NCBI RefSeq assembly: GCF_032854445.1
Contig: NC_088295.1
Coordinates: 64,895,249-64,959,248 of the forward strand
Source of the DNA: Liolophura sinensis
Lineage: Eukaryota > Mollusca > Polyplacophora > Chitonida > Chitonidae
Direction of reading: 5' to 3'
DNA length: 64,000 nucleotides
The position numbers and the translations under genes are program-made. The notes beneath the pieces were generated by a model. That model made no database searches. It worked only from the letters and a program-made list of their open reading frames with translations, and was not told the origin of the DNA. Shown here piece by piece: positions 58,110 to 64,000 of this stretch (position 1 is its first letter; every line of letters starts with the position of its first letter).

Positions 58110-61100
58110 TTAGGCATGGTCTGGTATCAGCCACATGGAGTTAACCCATCACTCAGGTCTAGGCTTTATCTTGTATCAAGCACACTGAATTAACCAATCA
58201 CTCTGGTCTCGAATTGATCTGTCATCAATCACACTAAGTTAACCCATCAGTCTGGTGTAGGCTTGGTCTTGTATCAAGCACACTGGGTTAACCCATTACA
58301 CTGACAGTCTGGTGTAGGCTTGGTCTTGTATCAAGCACACTGGGTTAACCCATTACACTGACAGTCTGGTGTAGCCTTGGTCTTGTATCAAGCACACTGG
58401 GTTAACCCATCACACTGACAGCCTGGTGTAGGCTTGGTCTTGTATCAAGCACACTGGGTTAACCCATCACACTGACAGTCTGGTGTAGGCTTGGTCTTGT
58501 ATCAAGCACACTGGGTTAACCCATCACACTGACAGTCTGGTGTAGGCTTGGTCTTGTATCAAGCACACTGGGTTAACCCATTACACTGACATTCTGGTGT
58601 AGTCTTGGTCTTGTATCGAGCACACTGGGTTAGCCCATTACACTGACATTCTGGTGTAGTCTTGGTCTTGTATCGAGCACACTGGGTTAACCCATCACAC
58701 TGACAGTCTGGTGTAGGCTTCGTCTTGTATCAAGCACACTGGGTTAACCCATCTCACTGACAGTCTGGTGTAGGCTTGGTCTTGTTAGCCCGTCATTCTG
58801 GTTTCGGCTTGATCTGGTATCAAGCACACTGAGTTAACCCATCACTCTGGTCTAACCATGATCTGGTATCAACCACACCGAGCTAACCCATCACTAGATC
58901 TAGCAATGATCTGGTATCAACCACACTGAATTAACCCTTCACTCTGGTCTAGGTGTCATCTGGTATCAACCACACTGAGTTAACCCATCACTAGATCTAA
59001 CGATGATCTGGTATCAACCACACTGAATTAACCCATCACTCTGGTCTACGTGTCATCTGGTATCAACCACACTGAGTTAACCCATCACTAAATCTAGTGA
59101 TGATCCGGTATCAACCACACTGAATTAACCCATCACTCTGGTCTAGGTGTCATTTGGTATCAACCACACTGAGTTAACCCATCACTCTGGTCTAGGTGTC
59201 ATCTGGTATCAACCACACTGAACTAACCCATCACTCTGGTCTAGGTGTCATCTGGTATCAACCACACTGAATTAACCCATCACTCTGGTCTACGTGTCAT
59301 CTGGTATCAACCACACTGAGTTAACCCATCACTAAATCTAGTGATGATCCGGTATCAACCACACTGAATTAACCCATCACTCTGGTCTAGGTGTCATCTG
59401 GTATCAACCACACTGAGTTAACCCATCACTCTGGTCTAGGTGTCATCTGGTATCAACCACACTGAACTAACCCATCACTCTGGTCTAGGTGTCATCTGGT
59501 ATCAACCACACTGAATTAACCCATCACTCTGGTCTACGTGTCATCTGGTATCAACCACACTGAGTTAACCCATCACTAGATCTAGCGTTGATCTGGTATC
59601 AACCACACTGAATTAACCCATCACTCTGGTCTACGTGTCAATTGGTATCAACCACTTTGAATTAACCCATCACTCTGGTCTAGGTGTCATCTGATATCAA
59701 CCACACTGAGTTAACCCATCACTCTGGTCTAGGTGTCATTTGGTATCAACCACACTGAGTTAACCCATCACTCTGGTCTACTTGTCATCTGGTATCAACC
59801 AGACTGAATTAACCCATCACTCTGGTCTACGTGTCATCTGGTATCAATCACACTGAGTTAACCCATCACTTTGGTCTACGTGTCATCTGGTATCAACCAG
59901 ACTGAGTTAACCCATCACTCTGGTCTACGTGTCATCTGGTATCAACCACACTGAGTTAGCCCATCACTCTGGTCTAGGTGTCATTTGGTGTCAACCACAC
60001 TGAATTAACCCGTCACTCTGGTCTAGGTGTCATCTGGTATCAACCACACTGAATTAACCCATCACTCTGGTCTACGTGTCATCTGGTATCAACCACACTG
60101 AGTTAACCCATCACTCTGGTCTACGTGTCATCTGGTATCAACCACACTGAATTAACCCATCACTCTGGTCTACGTGTCATCTGGTATCAACCACACTGAG
60201 TTAACTCATCACTCTGGTCTAGGTGTCATCTGGTATCAACCACACTGAGTTAACCCATCACTAGATCTAGCGATGATCTGGTATCAACCACACTGAGTTA
60301 ACCCATCACTCTGGTCTAGGTGTCATCTGGTATCAACCACACTGAATTAACCCATCACTCTGGTCTAGGTGTCATTTGGTATCAACCACACTGAATTAAC
60401 CCATCACTCTGGTCTAGGTGTCATCTGGTATCAACCACACTGAATTAACCCATCACTCTGGTCTAGGTGTCATTTGGTATCAACCACACTGAATTAACCC
60501 ATCACTTTGGTCTACGTGTCATCTGGTATGAACCACACTGAGTTAACCCATCACTTTGGTCTAGGTGTCATTTGGTATCAACCACACTGAATTAACCCAT
60601 CACTCTGGTCTAGGTGTCATTTGGTATCAACCACACTGAATTAATCCATCACTCTGGTCTACGTGTCATCTGGTATCAACCACACTGAATTAACCCATCA
60701 CTCTGGTCTAGGTGTCATCTGGTATCAACCACACTGAATTAACCCATCACTCTGGTCTAGGTGTCATCTGGTATCAACCACACTGAATTAACCCATCACT
60801 CTGGTCTAGGTGTCATCTGGTATCAACCACACTGAATTAACCCATCACTCTGGTCAAGGTGTCATCTGGTATCAACCACACTGAGTTAACTCATCACTCT
60901 GGTCTAGGTGTCATCTGGTATGAACCACACTGAATTAACCCATCACTCTGGTCTAGGTGTCATCTGGTATCAACCACACTGAGTTAACCCATCACTCTGG
61001 TCTATGTGTCATCTGGTATCAACCCCACTGAGTTAACCCATCACTAGATCTAGCGATGATCTGGTATCAACCACACTGAGTTAACCCATCACTCTGGTCT

Positions 61101-62035
61101 AGGTGTCATCTGGTATCAACCACACTGAATTAACCCATCACTCTGGTCTAGGTGTCATTTGGTATCAACCACACTGAATTAACCCATCACTCTGGTCTAG
61201 GTGTCATCTGGTATCAACCACACTGAATTAACCCATCACTCTGGTCTAGGTGTCATTTGGTATCAACCACACTGAATTAACCCATCACTCTGGTCTAGGT
61301 GTCATCTGGTATCAACCACACTGAATTAACCCATCACTCTGGTCTAGGTGTCATTTGGTATCAACCACACTGAATTAACCCATCACTCTGGTCTAGGTGT
61401 CATCTGGTATCAACCACACTGAATTAACCCATCACTCTGGTCTAGGTGTCATCTGGTATCAACCACACTGAATTAACCCATCACTCTGGTCTAGGTGTCA
61501 TCTGGTATCAACCACACTGAATTAACCCATCACTTTGGTCTATGTGTCATCTGGTATCAACCACACTGAATTAACCCATCACTCTGGTCTAGGTGTCATC
61601 TGGTATCAACCACACTGAATTAACCCATCACTCTGGTCTAGGTGTCATCTGGTATCAACCACACTGAATTAACCCATCACTCTGGTCAAGGTGTCATCTG
61701 GTATCAACCACACTGAGTTAACTCATCACTCTGGTCTAGGTGTCATCTGGTATGAACCACACTGAATTAACCCATCACTCTGGTCTAGGTGTCATCTGGT
61801 ATCAACCACACTGAGTTAACCCATCACTCTGGTCTATGTGTCATCTGGTATCAACCCCACTGAGTTAACCCATCACTCTGGTCTAACCATGATCTGGTAT
61901 CAACCACACTGAGTTAATCCATCACTAGATCTAGCTATGATCCGGTATCAACCACACTGAGATAACCTATCACTCTCGTGTAGACTTATTATCCTGTATT
62001 AAGCACACTGAATTAACCCATCACACTGGTCCAGC
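58110..62035. repeat. 3.9-kb satellite array with 57-bp and 50-bp subfamilies
   Basis: From about 58250 to 58790 the unit is 57 bp (GTCTGGTGTAGGCTTGG, TCAAGCACACTGGGTTAACC). From about 58800 it is 50 bp (CATCACTCTGGTCTAGGTGT, ATCAACCACACTGAATTAAC). About 75 units in total. Edge units are more diverged than central ones, and blocks of about 250 bp and 0.8 kb recur as higher-order repeats. No coding potential. Confidence 0.97.
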
Positions 62036-62183
62036 TTGCATCTTGTGTCTCCTATAACGATTGAAAGACAAACCTCTTACTTAATAGCCACTTAGCCACG
62101 ACCCTTTCCAAAAGTTAGAGGCTAAATCTCCAGGTTGTACTATCATTGGGTGAATTTCTTTTCCTAGCTTTCATTTTGTTGCT

Positions 62184-62459
62184 ATGTTCGTAAGAATGCC
62201 TAAGGCAAAATTAAAGACGAGGGGCACCTCTCCTGGTGGGAGTAAGAGACACCGTACATCGTTAAACCTAACAGTTACTCCCGATCAGGTGGGATCAAAC
62301 CCAGAGGAAAAGCTTTTGCCGTCACAAGTAGGGAATGTTAGCGCTCTTCAGATCCACAGAATTACAGGTAACAACCCTGCTGCCATTGTTTCTGTTGACC
62401 CTTTAGAAGCATTGGAACTATCTATCAACAAAATATGCAAAAACTTGTTGCCGATTTAA
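62184..62459 (+). CDS. Unassigned small reading frame after the large satellite
   Basis: 91 codons from an in-frame ATG (MFVRMPKAKLKTRG). The N-terminus is Lys/Arg-rich and the end is Leu-rich (DPLEALELSINKICKNLLP), which looks more like protein than random sequence. I do not recognise it. It may be a mobile-element gag-like fragment or one exon of a gene beyond the window. Confidence 0.25.
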   Translation: MFVRMPKAKLKTRGTSPGGSKRHRTSLNLTVTPDQVGSNPEEKLLPSQVGNVSALQIHRITGNNPAAIVSVDPLEALELSINKICKNLLPI

Positions 62460-63487
62460 TATGTGGCCCTTCACATCATAGTCCGAGATAGCTCGTACGT
62501 TATAGACTTGGCACAATTTTGTTCGGCTAAGGATGGCCGTATACCAACGTCAGAGAGCGCCCCAACCTCATTCAGTTCATTTACCTGCCCTTGTCAAATA
62601 TGTCGAGGGAATCAGTCCAGCCGTTTGTTGTAATTATCACCAAGGATTCGGGTTCACGCTGCCTAGGAACTAACTAACCGATCGACGCTGTGCTTGCTAT
62701 AAATCAAAAGACGAAACGGTAAAGAATATAAGTGTCTGCAAATTCCATGCCATGGAGACGCATTTGATGGGTAATTTTTTGTCTCAAAGGTAGTGACAAA
62801 CTGCCTGGGGAACTCCATCAGGAATTTTGACATCATTGCATAATTTATTTCATGTAAATTGATGGTATAGCTTGTGCGATACGATACGCACTGTGGCGGA
62901 GAAGATGTCTAAATATACAACGCAAAATATTGAAACAAAACTTTTTTTTTGGATGTCTGCAATTATTGAGGTCTGCGTTCTATATTCAGACATAATGTCA
63001 TTTGCTCCGCTTTATTTTCACGTCATGCTTCACCTTATAACACGACTGGCATCGAATGCGATGTACGGCTTGCCCCCATGTGCGGAACAAAAGTTGACGT
63101 AGTTGAGGGTAAATGAATCACATGGCATAATAACTGTGCCCAGAATAGATTCGCCTAATGTTGGTATATGTATTTGTGAACAAAAAAGTGCTTTGACTGA
63201 TGACCTCTCTTTATGATTTGAATTCCAGGTGGTGTCTTGGCTTTTATGTAATAATAGATTTGGTTGTAAAGTCAAACTTTAGAACTGGCTGGTTCTGCCC
63301 CATAACACAAATGTTGGTCTTATGGGGCACTGCAAAGAATCCAAGAACGATCCAGTTGGTCGGTATTCATGTATTTGTGGACTAAGTGTGATGAAAATAA
63401 ATGAATGTTGACATGTGACGTATTTAAATGTTACCAATAAGATTAAAAAGATAAATATACCGAAGGAAAAAAACCCATAAAATAACG
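62460..63487. other. No gene recognised between two satellites
   Basis: Short open frames only. Sequence is unique as far as the window shows. Confidence 0.5.
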
Positions 63488-64000
63488 ACCATTTTGTACT
63501 TAATGTATATCCAAAAACCATCCATAGTAAAGACCATTTTGTACTTTATGTATATTCAAAAACCATCCATAGTAAAGACCATTTTGTACTTTATGTATAT
63601 CCAAAAAGCATTCAAAGTAAAGACCATTTTGTACTTTATGTATATTCAAAAATTATCCAAAGTAAAGACCATTTTATACTTTATGTACATCCAAGAATTA
63701 TCTAAAGTAAAGACCATTTTATACTTTATGTACATCCAAGAATTATCCAAAGTAAAGACCATTTTGTACTTTATGTATATCCAAAAAAGCATCCAATGTA
63801 AAGGTCATTTTGTACTTTATGTGTATCCAAAAAGCATCCAAAGTAAAGGCCATTTTGTACTTTATGTGTATCCAAAAATCATCCAAAGTTGAGGCCATTT
63901 TATACTTTATGTATATCCAAAAAAGCATCCAAAGTAAAGGCCATTTTGTACTTTATGTACATCCAAAAAGCATCCGAAGTAAAGGCCATTTTATACTTTA
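63488..64000. repeat. 45-bp satellite running off the window end
   Basis: At least 11 units of GTAAAGACCATTTTGTACTT followed by TATGTATATCCAAAAA and CATCCAAA. It continues to base 64000, so its length is unknown. Open frames on both strands follow from the 45-bp period. Confidence 0.95.

Noticed and set aside
55482-62035. CRISPR-like repeat arrays
   Set aside because: Units are head-to-tail without unique spacers, and the genome is animal.
63494-63928. Periodic open frames at the window end
   Set aside because: Same cause: a 45-bp satellite without stops.

Overview
The window is animal nuclear DNA, most likely from a lophotrochozoan and probably a mollusc. The genes are split by GT-AG introns and are sparse. 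The closest relatives I recognise are animal proteins (TSG101, CEP126, CARD-NACHT receptors). The DNA is crowded with tRNA-headed SINEs of a kind I associate with molluscs and their relatives. The species cannot be named from sequence alone.

Layout. (1) About 2.9-14.7 kb, minus strand: a CEP126-like centrosome/cilium gene whose seven well-supported exons join in a consistent reading frame; its introns hold SINEs and a 24-bp minisatellite. (2) 16.6-19.3 kb: a mobile-element cluster around an intact Tc1-type DD34E transposase on the plus strand. (3) 22.2-29.9 kb, minus strand: a complete 11-exon TSG101 (ESCRT-I) gene coding for 449 residues. (4) 30-36 kb: intergenic, with a foldback element at 32.1-32.7 kb. 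(5) 36.4-44.2 kb, plus strand: a CARD-NACHT (NLR-type) gene with a perfectly duplicated in-frame linker exon and minisatellites in its introns. (6) 45.6-52.1 kb: SINEs and a decayed Ty3/gypsy gag-protease fragment that carries a SINE insertion with a 13-bp target-site duplication. (7) 52-64 kb: no gene I recognise, but several tandem arrays, including a 3.9-kb array of 50/57-bp units and two 45-bp arrays, the last running off the window end.

The three genes do not form a pathway or operon. TSG101 and CEP126 are housekeeping genes on the same strand, and the CARD-NACHT gene is an innate-immunity-type gene in repeat-rich DNA. Exon junctions were set by eye from GT-AG sites, phase continuity and protein similarity; transcript data were not available. 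Family similarity statements rest on recalled knowledge of the families, not on a search.
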